A DNA stretch of 34,759 nt from Streptococcus pseudopneumoniae (lineage in GTDB: Bacteria > Bacillota > Bacilli > Lactobacillales > Streptococcaceae): contig NZ_JUPG01000145.1 of assembly GCF_001074825.1 (NCBI RefSeq), positions 1-34,759 on the forward strand, given 5' to 3'. The notes below the pieces were generated by a model. The model was not told the DNA's origin. It saw only the letters and a program-made list of their open reading frames with translations, and did no database searches. The translations under genes were made by a program, and so were the position numbers. Positions 15,444-23,560 of the stretch are shown piece by piece. Numbering within the stretch: the stretch's first letter is position 1; each line of letters starts with the position of its first letter.

Positions 15444-15706
15444 TTGATGTTTTGATCCTGATAATCACGCGAACGTTTGAGTATGTCAGAAAAAGTCGCG
15501 ACAATAGTCTCCTGATAGCGCTTGTCCTCTACACGACTTCTAACCTTTTCAAAAATAACTTCTTCTCTCTTAGTATCTAAAATCGGCTTACCTGATGCCT
15601 TCTTATAGGCAACTACTCCCTCAACCAAATGCATTCGCTCTTCTAACAGTTTGACAATTTGGTCGTCGATTTGATCAATTTCTTGACGAATAATATCTAA
15701 ATCCAT
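15440..15706 (-). CDS. Chorismate mutase (AroQ class)
   Basis: An 88-residue all-helical protein that converts chorismate to prephenate for Phe and Tyr synthesis. It shows the AroQ pattern IRQEIDQIDDQIVKLLEERM (Arg at the first active-site position), VAYKKASGKPILDTKREE (Lys and the D-x-x-R-E block) and a C-terminal helix IVATFSDILKRSRDYQ. The length fits a single-domain enzyme. The ATG has AGGAGGAG upstream. It leads an operon with two fluoride channel genes, an odd pairing. Confidence 0.9.
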   Translation of the reverse strand: MDLDIIRQEIDQIDDQIVKLLEERMHLVEGVVAYKKASGKPILDTKREEVIFEKVRSRVEDKRYQETIVATFSDILKRSRDYQDQNIK

Positions 15707-15730
15707 ACAGTCTCCTCCTTTATTTGAATT

Positions 15731-15739
15731 ATTGTATCA
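15731..15739 (-). promoter_or_regulatory. Extended -10 promoter of chorismate mutase-crcB operon
   Basis: Minus-strand TGaTACAAT lies about 25 nt upstream of the chorismate mutase ATG, downstream of the flavodoxin terminator. Confidence 0.6.
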
Positions 15740-15782
15740 AAAAGCCACCAAATAGGCTAGTAAAATCCCAAGTCACGATAAG

Positions 15783-15811
15783 AAAAATGCACTGATTGAT
15801 TGCATCAGCGC
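15783..15811 (-). terminator. Terminator of the flavodoxin gene
   Basis: An 8-bp stem with one G-T pair (15789-15796 with 15804-15811), a 7-nt loop and a minus-strand TTTTT tail, 10 nt after the flavodoxin stop. Confidence 0.8.
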
Positions 15812-15821
15812 ACGTTTATAC

Positions 15822-16265
15822 TTATCCTACTTTAGCAGCCAATTCTTCTGCAAATTGTTCCAAACGTTCAATATCTTCTTCCTCGGCAGATAAGTCAACT
15901 TTAACACACTCTGAACCTTTTTCTGCTCCTGTTGACACAAAGACACGATCAAAGTCATCAACAGCCTTACAGAATTCATCGTAGAAGGTATCTCCTGAAC
16001 CAACCACTCCGTAGATTTTGCCATTCAAGTTGAGGTCTGCTAAGTCTTCGTAGAAGTCCATCATCTCATCAGGCAATTCTCCATCACCATAAGTATAGGT
16101 CGCAACGATAGCGATGTCTGCTTCCAAGAAGTCTGAAGCGTCAACAGTTGTACATTCATCAACATCGACATCCAAGCCCAAGTCACGTAATTTGTCTGCT
16201 ACAATATCTGCAATCTCTTCGGTATTACCGGTCATACTGGCAAATACAATTTTTGCTAATGCCAT
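15822..16265 (-). CDS. Flavodoxin (short chain)
   Basis: A 147-residue FMN electron carrier. The phosphate-binding loop SMTGNTEE lies at about residues 10-17, followed by the aromatic FMN-stacking loop TYTYGDGELPD (about 56-66) and GSGDTFYDEFC (about 91-101). The protein is very acidic, as usual for flavodoxins. It has an AGGAGG ribosome binding site and its own promoter and terminator. Electron partners are not encoded nearby. Confidence 0.93.
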   Translation of the reverse strand: MALAKIVFASMTGNTEEIADIVADKLRDLGLDVDVDECTTVDASDFLEADIAIVATYTYGDGELPDEMMDFYEDLADLNLNGKIYGVVGSGDTFYDEFCKAVDDFDRVFVSTGAEKGSECVKVDLSAEEEDIERLEQFAEELAAKVG

Positions 16266-16292
16266 ATCGTCCTCCTCAATTTATCTTTCTCC

Positions 16293-16301
16293 ATTATATC
16301 A
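16293..16301 (-). promoter_or_regulatory. Extended -10 promoter of the flavodoxin gene
   Basis: Minus-strand TGaTATAAT about 28 nt upstream of the start. It is divergent from the pde2 promoter at 16334-16342. Confidence 0.65.
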
Positions 16302-16333
16302 CATCTTTTTCATTTTAAAAATAAAAATTCTTG

Positions 16334-16342
16334 TGCTACAAT
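16334..16342 (+). promoter_or_regulatory. Extended -10 promoter of pde2
   Basis: TGcTACAAT at 16334-16342, about 27 nt upstream of the ATG, leaving room for the GAGG site. Confidence 0.6.
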
Positions 16343-16368
16343 GAAATGAGAAAGAATTGAGGTTATCT

Positions 16369-17304
16369 ATGGACATTTGCCATCAAATTTTAGAAAAAAT
16401 TAAAGAATACGACACGATTATCATTCACCGCCATATGAAACCAGACCCTGATGCCTTGGGAAGTCAGGTGGGGTTGAAAGCCTTACTGGAACATCATTTC
16501 CCAGAAAAAACCATCAAAGCCGTTGGTTTTGATGAACCAACTCTTACTTGGATGGCTGAAATGGATCTTGTTCAAGATAGTGCCTACCAAGGTGCCCTTG
16601 TCATCGTCTGTGATACGGCGAATACTGCTCGTATTGACGATAAGCGCTATAGTCTAGGTGATTTTCTCATTAAGATTGACCACCATCCAAATGATGATGT
16701 ATACGGTGACCTATCTTGGGTGGATACTAGTTCAAGTAGCGCTAGTGAGATGATTACCCTATTTGCTGAAACAACCCAACTAGCCTTGTCAGATCGTGCT
16801 GCTGAATTACTCTTTGCAGGAATCGTTGGTGATACAGGTCGATTCCTCTACCCTTCTACCACTGCACGCACCCTCCGCCTGGCTGCCTCTCTGAGAGAAC
16901 AGAACTTTGACTTTGCTGCTCTCACTCGCAAAATGGACACTATGAGCTACAAAATTGCTAAACTTCAAGGCTACATCTACGATCATCTGGAAGTGGATGA
17001 AAATGGTGCAGCTCGCGTTATCCTGAGTCAAGAAATCTTGAAACAATTCAATGTGACCGATGCTGAAACTGCAGCCATTGTCGGTGCACCTGGACGCATT
17101 GACAGTGTGAGTCTCTGGGGAATTTTTGTAGAACAGGCTGATGGTCACTACCGTGTTCGCTTACGCAGTAAAATTCATCCTATCAATGAAATTGCCAAGG
17201 AACATGATGGAGGAGGTCACCCTCTAGCAAGTGGCGCCAATTCCTATAGCCTAGAGGAAAACGAAATCATCTACCAAAAGTTAAAAAACTTGCTTAAAAA
17301 CTGA
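16369..17304 (+). CDS. pde2: DHH-DHHA1 phosphodiesterase Pde2 (NrnA-like)
   Basis: The 311 residues match pneumococcal Pde2, which cleaves pApA (the product of c-di-AMP breakdown) and short oligonucleotides to AMP; NrnA relatives also dephosphorylate pAp. DHH motifs are visible: HRHMKPDPDALGSQ (about 21-34), VIVCDTANTARID, and IDHHPNDD with the DHH triplet. The C-terminal DHHA1 domain ends with EHDGGGHPLASGA, the glycine-rich substrate loop. The ATG at 16369 follows GAGG; an in-frame TTG at 16357 is less likely. This enzyme takes part in c-di-AMP turnover, and so in potassium and wall homeostasis. Confidence 0.92.
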   Translation: MDICHQILEKIKEYDTIIIHRHMKPDPDALGSQVGLKALLEHHFPEKTIKAVGFDEPTLTWMAEMDLVQDSAYQGALVIVCDTANTARIDDKRYSLGDFLIKIDHHPNDDVYGDLSWVDTSSSSASEMITLFAETTQLALSDRAAELLFAGIVGDTGRFLYPSTTARTLRLAASLREQNFDFAALTRKMDTMSYKIAKLQGYIYDHLEVDENGAARVILSQEILKQFNVTDAETAAIVGAPGRIDSVSLWGIFVEQADGHYRVRLRSKIHPINEIAKEHDGGGHPLASGANSYSLEENEIIYQKLKNLLKN

Positions 17305-17312
17305 TAAAATAC

Positions 17313-17341
17313 TTGCCAAACTTTTCAGAATCTGATAGACT
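17313..17341 (+). promoter_or_regulatory. Promoter of rpmE2
   Basis: TTGCCA (17313-17318), a 17-nt spacer and TGaTAGACT (17334-17341). It begins 8 nt after the pde2 stop and gives a leader of about 50 nt. Confidence 0.65.
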
Positions 17342-17399
17342 AGTATAGTAACAATCTATGGCTCGCAAAGAGACCATGGCAGAAAGGAAATATTGCAAA

Positions 17400-17642
17400 A
17401 TGAAAAAAGATATCCATCCAGAATATCGCCCAGTTGTCTTCATGGACACAACTACTGGTTACCAATTCCTTAGCGGTTCAACAAAACGCTCTAACGAAAC
17501 AGTTGAGTTCGAAGGCGAAACTTACCCATTGATCCGTGTGGAAATTTCATCAGACTCACACCCATTCTACACTGGACGTCAAAAGTTCACTCAAGCAGAT
17601 GGACGCGTGGATCGTTTCAACAAAAAATACGGTCTCAAATAA
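17400..17642 (+). CDS. rpmE2: 50S ribosomal protein L31 type B
   Basis: An 80-residue L31 of the zinc-independent type: it lacks the CxxC zinc motifs of type A and contains [19 protein letters not shown] and [20 protein letters not shown]. Type B copies are often linked to zinc limitation, but no adjacent Zur-like box is evident and this may be the only L31. The start at 17400 follows AAAGGAAA; upstream in-frame ATGs at 17358 and 17376 have poorer context. It ends at a UUCG-loop terminator. Confidence 0.96.
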
Positions 17643-17647
17643 TGATA

Positions 17648-17675
17648 AAAAGACAGCTTCGGCTGTTCTTTTTTT
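17648..17675 (+). terminator. Terminator of rpmE2
   Basis: A stem with a UUCG tetraloop (ACAGC 17653-17657 with GCTGT 17662-17666, extended by weaker A-T pairs) followed by a T run. Confidence 0.85.
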
Positions 17676-17713
17676 GTTTCTTGAAATTAACTGCTGTTTT
17701 CATGTTCCAGACT

Positions 17714-17769
17714 CAAAAAACTTTGCACTCTAGCTAGTCACACAATGGTTTCCAAAGTACAAAGTTTTT
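17714..17769 (-). terminator. Terminator of the efe-tat operon
   Basis: Arms 17716-17728 and 17757-17769 pair over 13 bp with one G-T pair. On the minus strand the second arm ends in TTTTTT. It lies 15 nt after the tatA stop. Confidence 0.8.
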
Positions 17770-17784
17770 AAAATTAGTGCAGTT

Positions 17785-17955
17785 TTAGTCTTCCTTATCT
17801 TGATTTTCAGTTCCTTTAACTGCTTTTTTAAATTCGGATAGCATTTTACCGATTGACTCGCCTAGTTCAGGCAATCGTTTTGGTCCAAAAATCAAGAGAG
17901 CTCCTAAAACGATGATAATCAATCCTGGTGCTCCGATATCACGTAAGATTCCCAT
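17785..17955 (-). CDS. tatA: Twin-arginine translocase subunit TatA
   Basis: A 56-residue protein: one short membrane helix (about residues 8-24, GAPGLIIIVLGALLIFG), the hinge FGPKRLPELG, an amphipathic helix (ESIGKMLSEFKKAVKG) and an acidic tail. These are the hallmarks of TatA, which oligomerises to open the membrane for folded proteins. It is at the short end for the family. The ATG overlaps the tatC 3' end by 17 bp, with AAAGGAG inside tatC. As the last gene of the operon it completes a minimal TatAC system. Confidence 0.94.
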   Translation of the reverse strand: MGILRDIGAPGLIIIVLGALLIFGPKRLPELGESIGKMLSEFKKAVKGTENQDKED

Positions 17956-18670
17956 TTCTCGCTCCTTTCTGCTTGCGTTTCATAATGTGTTTGCTGATGG
18001 CAATACTCAATTCATAGAGTAATATCAAGGGGGCAGTCATTGCCAAATCGCTGACAAAGTCGGCTGGTGTCAAGATGACTGCAAGTACCAATAAGATAAA
18101 ATAGGCATATCGGCGATAAGCGGTCAATAATTCTGGTCCAATGAGTCCAATCGACGTCAAAAAGGCAATGATAACTGGCAATTCAAAAATCAGAGCCAAG
18201 GGCAAGGTCGTTTGAAAAACAAAGGACAGATAATTTTGAGCTGTTAACTGCGTTTCAAATAAACCTTCTCCCAACCCTAATAAAACCTGAAGTAAGGCTG
18301 GTGTTACAAAGTAAAAACCAAAAGCCAGTCCAACTAGAAAACAAAGGAAACTAGCTGGAATATAAGCAAAAACGGCTCTAGCTTCTTCCTTCTTTAGTCC
18401 CGGTTTGATGAAAGACCAAATATGATACACCGTGTAAGGTAATGTGATGGTAAAAGCCATCAGACTAGCCAAACGTATGTATATCCATAAAATATCATTT
18501 GGTCCTAAAACAATCAACTTTTGCTGAAAAGATTGGGTCACATACTGGTAAATTTGATCTGCAAAAAGCAGTGAAACACAGAATACCAAAAAGAAACAAA
18601 TGACCACTGCCAATAATCTCTTTCTAAATTCTACCAGATGTTCAACGATTGTCAATTCTTTTCTATCCAT
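17939..18670 (-). CDS. tatC: Twin-arginine translocase subunit TatC
   Basis: A 243-residue membrane protein with six predicted helices that recognises twin-arginine signal peptides. Typical features are the N-terminal EHLVEFRKRLL motif (signal-binding Glu and Arg), PYTVYHIWSFIKPGL in the first cytoplasmic loop, and FELPVIIAFLTSIGL near helix 5. It ends in a basic tail. It starts directly after efeU and overlaps tatA. Its likely cargo, EfeB, is encoded two genes upstream. Confidence 0.95.
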   Translation of the reverse strand: MDRKELTIVEHLVEFRKRLLAVVICFFLVFCVSLLFADQIYQYVTQSFQQKLIVLGPNDILWIYIRLASLMAFTITLPYTVYHIWSFIKPGLKKEEARAVFAYIPASFLCFLVGLAFGFYFVTPALLQVLLGLGEGLFETQLTAQNYLSFVFQTTLPLALIFELPVIIAFLTSIGLIGPELLTAYRRYAYFILLVLAVILTPADFVSDLAMTAPLILLYELSIAISKHIMKRKQKGARNGNLT

Positions 18671-20359
18671 CTATTCTTCACCCTGTCTGAAAGTGACAAT
18701 CAAGACAATAACAACAAATATTAGTTGACTGGCCAAGCCTTCCCAACTTGGGTAAATTCCAAGCAGGTCGATAGTTGGAAAGCCTGTCAGCAAGTGATTT
18801 GGTGCCATATTGGTCAACTGAAGAGCATGGATACTAACTCCCAGCATCTTGAATGCCAAAGCATAAATCATCCAAGTTAGGATAAAGAAGACCTTATGAG
18901 GTAAGAAGAACTGACTGGCCTTGTTCATCATAAGGGCAATAATTACCAGAACCAGCAAGGCAAGTGAAATGCCCAAGACAAATTCAAAGTTGGAAATTCT
19001 TGGTAAAATTCCGACATAAAAGAGAATGGTTTCTGCTCCCTCACGGAAAACAGCTAGGAAACTAAGGGCAAACATGGAAATGAAGGAACCTGTTTTGGTC
19101 ACTGTTTCCATTTGCGACTCCATAAAAGCATTCCATTTTTTGACTGAGGATTTGCTGTGGAGCCAGATTCCAATCAAAATCATCATAGCTACTGCAAAAA
19201 TTCCCACTGCTCCTTCGATAATTTCACGATTGGAGCCTGATGTTACTGCTGGAAAGGCAATTTGCAGGATGAAAGCAATGACCAGACTGGCCATGATTCC
19301 AGTTATAGCACCACCATAAACCCACTTGAGTCCTTTACGCATCTTGGCTGCTTTCAAGGTTGTAACCAAGGCCATAACAATTAAGAGAGCCTCTACACCT
19401 TCTCTCAAGAGAATGAGCATGGCATCAAAGGCATTGTAACGTGCGCTAGTATCAATCTGTGATAAATCTGCAATCAGTTTTTCTAATTTTTCTTGGTAGT
19501 CCTTCTCACTTCCCTTGACCATAATCACAGGGCTTTCGCTTTCCACTCGTGTATAGAGGGAAGGATTAGTCGTGCTGACAGAACCCTCAATCGTTGGCCA
19601 GATAGTGATGAATTCCTTCATACTAGCTGCTCCTGATGCGTGGTCACCAGCTTGGAATTGTTCCAAAGCCTTCTTCAAGAGGGCAATACCATCTTTAAGG
19701 CTTAAATCAGAAGATGCTTCTGCAACTTCTTTTCCGCTTACAAAATCATCAATAGCCTTTTTTAAGTCCTCAAAGGAAGTCTGGATTGAGTTAAAATCCG
19801 TAGGCTCAGTTTCCATGCTACTACGTAGGAAGGAAATAGCTGTCTCAACACGTCCATAATGGGCCGTACTATTGTCACGAACCACACTTTCATTGATGGT
19901 CCAAGTGGAATTCATTTTCTTAAAAGCTTCTCGGACCTTTTCCAAATCTTTGGAGGCAATGGCTTGTTCCAAGGCTTCAAAACGAGGACTTAGACGGTTG
20001 ACCAATTTTTCTTTCTCCGCATCTAAGTCAACAGGATTTTGTTCTTTTTCAAAGGCTAATAAGGCTGAAGAAAGTTGGGTGAGTTTGTCTTCAGTAATCT
20101 CGCCTGACTGGGATAACTTTTCCTTGACGACTTTACCAGCCTCAGAATTGCCGTCTTTTACTCTCTCGAAATCTGATGCCATCTCTGTAAGGAGTTTCTG
20201 GGCCTCAGACTGATCACCATTTTTCACTGCTTTGGACGCATCTGTGATTTTCACAAAGTAAGAACTCAGACTCTCTTGGGCAACCACTGGTGAAAAGATT
20301 AAAAATGACAGGGCTAAAACCAATAACCAGCTTCTAGCCTTCCAATAATTTCTGACCAA
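18671..20359 (-). CDS. efeU: FTR1-family iron permease EfeU with an extracytoplasmic N-terminal domain
   Basis: Imports iron across the membrane. The 562 residues start with a signal-like segment (WLLVLALSFLIFSPVVAQES), followed by a helical extracellular region of about 280 residues and a C-terminal FTR1 domain with about seven membrane helices. Both REGxE iron motifs are present: LREGVEALL and FREGAETIL. The start is assigned to TTG at 20359 because AAAGGAGG lies 5 nt upstream. The longer frame from 20428 would put 23 non-signal residues before the signal and lacks such a site. The gene overlaps the efeB end by 26 bp. Confidence 0.9.
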   Translation of the reverse strand: MVRNYWKARSWLLVLALSFLIFSPVVAQESLSSYFVKITDASKAVKNGDQSEAQKLLTEMASDFERVKDGNSEAGKVVKEKLSQSGEITEDKLTQLSSALLAFEKEQNPVDLDAEKEKLVNRLSPRFEALEQAIASKDLEKVREAFKKMNSTWTINESVVRDNSTAHYGRVETAISFLRSSMETEPTDFNSIQTSFEDLKKAIDDFVSGKEVAEASSDLSLKDGIALLKKALEQFQAGDHASGAASMKEFITIWPTIEGSVSTTNPSLYTRVESESPVIMVKGSEKDYQEKLEKLIADLSQIDTSARYNAFDAMLILLREGVEALLIVMALVTTLKAAKMRKGLKWVYGGAITGIMASLVIAFILQIAFPAVTSGSNREIIEGAVGIFAVAMMILIGIWLHSKSSVKKWNAFMESQMETVTKTGSFISMFALSFLAVFREGAETILFYVGILPRISNFEFVLGISLALLVLVIIALMMNKASQFFLPHKVFFILTWMIYALAFKMLGVSIHALQLTNMAPNHLLTGFPTIDLLGIYPSWEGLASQLIFVVIVLIVTFRQGEE

Positions 20360-21548
20360 TGTAGCCTCCTTTCTCCACACCACCAAAGCAAGCAAAGAGT
20401 CCACTACCGATGTGAGTAATGTATTCATTCATCTTATCTGTAGCACCTAGATTGGTTTGAACCTTAACAAAGTTATCTGGATCCTTCTGGAAAGAAATGA
20501 AGAGCAAACCCGTATCGAACTGGCCAGTCTTTTCATCAATCCCATCAGAGTAAGAATAAGAACGACGCAAAAGTGGCTTGTCCACTTCCTTAGCCAAACG
20601 AACATGCGAATCATCAGGTAAGAGACTCAAATCCACTTCATCAAATTCATTTTTCTTACCAAAGGGGGCACCACTTTCCTTGTAACGACCGAAGGTATTT
20701 TCCTGTTCTTCAAGACTAGTGCGGTCCCAGGTCTCTAAAAACATCTGAATCCGACGAACTGCCATATAAGAACCATTTTCCATCCAGTCCTTACTATCAG
20801 CCCAGATAACGCGGTCAAAGTCTTTCTCCTTGGTTGGATTTGCTGTTCCATCTTTAAAACCAAAGAGGTTACGCGGAGTCTCCATTCGATCCCCGATTGC
20901 TGCAAATCCAGACTGACTCCAACGGAGGGTCACGGCATTTCTCCCCTTACGGATAAGATTGCGAATAGCATGAAAGGCAACCTGCTCATCATCGGCACAA
21001 GCCTGAATCACAATATCTCCACCTGTATATTTTTCACGCAATTGCTCTTTAGGAAAAGGTGGCAAATCCCTAAACAGTTGGGGACGCTTGTTCTCCAAAT
21101 TCATCTTTTTCAAGAAACTAGCTGAAACACCAAAAGTAAGGGTTAAACGATGAGGATTGAGTCCTACTGTTTCCCCTGTATCACTAGGTGGTAAAAGGCC
21201 GTTTTGACCATCTTTTTTAACCAATTCTCCCTCTACCAATTTGGCACTATAATCCGTCCAATCCTTGAACAACTGGATAATCTTATCCTTATCCGTCGTA
21301 TGCAAGTCCAAGACAACAAAATAGATATTTTTTTGCATTGGCGTACTAATCCCAGCTTGATGCTTGCCATAAAAAGCAATTTTTTCATTTCCGTACGAGA
21401 TTTTTTCCTGAGTTCCTAGCTTAGGTGCGAAAAAAGCAGAAGCACCAGAGAGCCCTAGCGCTAAACCAGCCCCTCCAATCCCTGCTTTTTTTAGAAATTC
21501 TCGACGGTCCATTTTCTTTTCAAAAAACTTTTCGTCTTTTTCAGTCAT
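20334..21548 (-). CDS. efeB: EfeB, Tat-exported DyP-type haem peroxidase
   Basis: A 404-residue protein with a twin-arginine signal: DRREFLKKAG, then a hydrophobic stretch GGAGLALGLSGASAFFAP (about residues 24-41). The mature part is a dye-decolorising peroxidase with the distal GFKDGTANP (GxxDG) motif, the proximal-haem His in DSHVRLAKE, and the conserved Arg in LRRSYSYSDG. In Efe systems EfeB oxidises ferrous iron or handles haem for EfeU uptake. It starts 5 nt after efeO, with GGAG inside the efeO 3' end. The Tat signal explains the neighbouring tatC and tatA. Confidence 0.95.
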   Translation of the reverse strand: MTEKDEKFFEKKMDRREFLKKAGIGGAGLALGLSGASAFFAPKLGTQEKISYGNEKIAFYGKHQAGISTPMQKNIYFVVLDLHTTDKDKIIQLFKDWTDYSAKLVEGELVKKDGQNGLLPPSDTGETVGLNPHRLTLTFGVSASFLKKMNLENKRPQLFRDLPPFPKEQLREKYTGGDIVIQACADDEQVAFHAIRNLIRKGRNAVTLRWSQSGFAAIGDRMETPRNLFGFKDGTANPTKEKDFDRVIWADSKDWMENGSYMAVRRIQMFLETWDRTSLEEQENTFGRYKESGAPFGKKNEFDEVDLSLLPDDSHVRLAKEVDKPLLRRSYSYSDGIDEKTGQFDTGLLFISFQKDPDNFVKVQTNLGATDKMNEYITHIGSGLFACFGGVEKGGYIGQKLLEG

Positions 21549-21553
21549 AACTC

Positions 21554-22426
21554 TTATTCTCCACTAAGAAATTTACCCATTTGTGATAGAGGTTCACCAA
21601 GTTTTGTCACCGCTTCTGACAATTCTTTGGTATCTTCTTTTGTCAAATCAGTATAGAGTTTGTAGTGTTCCTTGTCTGTCATGTGTTTATTCAGCAAATC
21701 ATTAACAGACTTGAAATCTGCTTCCAATTCTTTAACTAAGTTAGCGTCTGATTTTTCAAGTAAAGGTTTAAAGAGTTGGAAGATCTTTTCAGCTCCTTCG
21801 ATATTGGCACGGAAATCATACAAGTCTGTATGAGAATAAATTTCCTCTTCACCTGTAATCTTGCTTGTTGCCACTTCGTTTAGCAAGTCAACTGCTCCAG
21901 TCAACATAACCTTGTAGTCCACATCTACAGTTGCAATCTTGGCTTTCAATTCCTTGATATCATTGACCAACTGATCGCCGTAACTTTCAGTTCCTTTAGT
22001 TGTATTGTCTTCCCAAAGGATACGTTCGATACGGTGGAAACCTGACCAACCTTCCTCTGTCTTGTTTTCATCCATGTAGTCTGCCAAACGGAAGTCAATC
22101 TTGACATCTGACTCACCAAAACTCTCGGCAATCGGCTCTGAACGCTCATAAGACATACGAATCAGTGGATAAACCTTCTTGGCTTCTTCTAACTTTCCTT
22201 CTTTCAACAGTTTGACAAATCCTTCCGTATCTGTCAACAGTTTATCAATTTGCTCTTGCACAAAAGTCTTATAGTCAGCTGTGGCCTTATCAAGCATTTT
22301 TTGCTTATCTTCAGACAAGGCTGTCACCTTAGAGGAATCACTTGTGTTGCTTTGCTTAGATTGATTATTAGCACAAGCAGTCAATAGCAAGGCTGAAGAT
22401 AAAAGGACAAAACCTAGTTTTTTCAT
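21554..22426 (-). CDS. efeO: EfeO/EfeM-type iron-binding lipoprotein (imelysin-like, M75)
   Basis: A 290-residue lipoprotein: signal MKKLGFVLLSSALLLTAC with lipobox LTAC, a short Ser/Thr/Asn linker, then an all-helical imelysin-like domain. The metal-site motif HxxE is seen in GFHRIERILWED. It lacks the cupredoxin domain of some EfeO proteins, so EfeM is an equally good name. It is presumed to bind iron at the cell surface and work with EfeB and EfeU. It is the first gene of the operon; the start follows AGGAG. Confidence 0.92.
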   Translation of the reverse strand: MKKLGFVLLSSALLLTACANNQSKQSNTSDSSKVTALSEDKQKMLDKATADYKTFVQEQIDKLLTDTEGFVKLLKEGKLEEAKKVYPLIRMSYERSEPIAESFGESDVKIDFRLADYMDENKTEEGWSGFHRIERILWEDNTTKGTESYGDQLVNDIKELKAKIATVDVDYKVMLTGAVDLLNEVATSKITGEEEIYSHTDLYDFRANIEGAEKIFQLFKPLLEKSDANLVKELEADFKSVNDLLNKHMTDKEHYKLYTDLTKEDTKELSEAVTKLGEPLSQMGKFLSGE

Positions 22427-22442
22427 TGTATACTCCTATTGG

Positions 22443-22457
22443 TTCAGGATCCCTGAA
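22443..22457 (-). promoter_or_regulatory. Inverted repeat in the efeO leader
   Basis: TTCAGG and CCTGAA flank 3 nt, between the -10 and the ribosome binding site of efeO. It could be a repressor operator or a small leader hairpin. It does not match a Fur/PerR or MtsR/SloR box that I can recognise. Confidence 0.45.
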
Positions 22458-22472
22458 TTAATTTTACGTTTC

Positions 22473-22481
22473 ATTATACCA
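22473..22481 (-). promoter_or_regulatory. Extended -10 promoter of the efe-tat operon
   Basis: Minus-strand TGgTATAAT about 47 nt upstream of the efeO ATG. No strong -35 is visible, which would suit activator or repressor control by metals, though that is inference. Confidence 0.7.
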
Positions 22482-22542
22482 TGTTTTCACTCATTTTTCA
22501 ATAAATTTTCAGACAATTTAATGTTTTAAATTTAAACTAATA

Positions 22543-22572
22543 TTAGACTTTTAACCTCAAAATTGATAAAAT
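22543..22572 (+). promoter_or_regulatory. Promoter of ybaB
   Basis: TTAGAC (22543-22548), an 18-nt spacer and TGaTAAAAT ending at 22572. It is divergent from the efe promoter about 60 nt away. Confidence 0.6.
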
Positions 22573-22610
22573 AGGAAAGAAAATAAGATAAAAGGAAACA
22601 GTAAATCACC

Positions 22611-22910
22611 ATGATGAACATGCAAAATATGATGCGTCAAGCACAGAAACTTCAAAAACAAATGGAACAAAGCCAAGCAGAACTTGCTGCTATGCAATTT
22701 GTTGGCAAATCTGCTCAAGATCTTGTCCAAGCGACCTTAACTGGCGATAAGAAAGTTGTCAGCATTGACTTCAATCCAGCTGTCATTGACCCAGAAGACC
22801 TTGAAACACTTTCAGATATGACTGTTCAAGCTATCAACTCTGCTCTTGAACAAATCGATGAAACTACCAAGAAAAAACTAGGTGCTTTCGCCGGGAAATT
22901 GCCATTCTAA
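22611..22910 (+). CDS. ybaB: YbaB/EbfC nucleoid-associated protein
   Basis: A 99-residue dimeric DNA-binding protein. A Met/Gln-rich N-terminal helix ([19 protein letters not shown]) is followed by the beta-sheet block [21 protein letters not shown] and a C-terminal helix ending in GKLPF. Family members coat DNA and affect expression. Elsewhere ybaB is usually next to dnaX-recR; here dnaX is about 8 kb away with another gene context. The ATGATG start leaves two options one codon apart; AAGGAAA lies somewhat far upstream. Confidence 0.93.
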   Translation: MMNMQNMMRQAQKLQKQMEQSQAELAAMQFVGKSAQDLVQATLTGDKKVVSIDFNPAVIDPEDLETLSDMTVQAINSALEQIDETTKKKLGAFAGKLPF

Positions 22911-22916
22911 TAAAAA

Positions 22917-22968
22917 AGGCTCTATAATATTTATAGTGGGTAAATCCCTTATAGATATTATGGAGCCT
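22917..22968 (+). repeat. Long hairpin at the left end of the ISL3 relic
   Basis: A 20-bp stem with a few G-T pairs (22917-22936 with 22949-22968) plus an inner GGG/CCC. It starts with GGCTCTATAATAT, resembling ISL3-type terminal repeats, and ends CCTATTTTG, so it can also serve as a terminator for ybaB, 6 nt after the stop codon. Confidence 0.65.
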
Positions 22969-23503
22969 ATTTTGATGTAGAAAAAATCCCATAAAATCTA
23001 TAATGAAAAGCAATCAAACAATCATTAGAAAGAATCCTATGGAACAATTACATTTTATCACAACTGCTTGATATTGAAAACTTTTTTTCTCATACTAAGT
23101 CCTAAACGCTAAAATCATTCTTAATCCTTTTTACCATTTGTTATTATATTCCTAAATTCCGGCTAAAACAGTCCACCAGACTATTCTACTTCAATACTTA
23201 AGGCAAGTTGTAAGTCATGCCAAACCATGAAGCAACTTAATCAAAGATTTCATGAGTACATGATCATCAACCCCTACTAACAGCACAGCAGTAAACTATT
23301 GTATCGCCTACTTTTTGTATGCGCTTAACTACTAAAGAGATTATAGAGACACTCTTGAGTTACTAAAAAGAATTAAAGCACCACTATAATCTCTTACATT
23401 TTTACTTCTAAAGTAAGGTTTTGCGTACTCATTGAGAAGAATCTAGAGCTAGTTCTTCCTCGCTTTCAGGCTGGGTCTAGGATAAAAGTCTAACATTAAA
23501 TAT

Positions 23504-23560
23504 AAAAAGCGAACAAAATGAGTTATCTGACACTCAGAATTCTGTCTTGTTCGCTTTTTT
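23504..23560 (+). terminator. Hairpin inside the ISL3 relic
   Basis: A 13-bp perfect stem (23504-23516 with 23547-23559) with a 30-nt loop and a T-rich 3' arm. It is not a usual part of ISL3 elements and may be a later insertion. The GAGGCTGGGACAAAAAG motif (minus) follows at 23614-23630. Confidence 0.6.

Noticed and set aside
15440..15790. Fluoride riboswitch upstream of the crcB pair
   Set aside because: The short leader holds no recognisable crcB-motif structure; only a promoter and the flavodoxin terminator are present.
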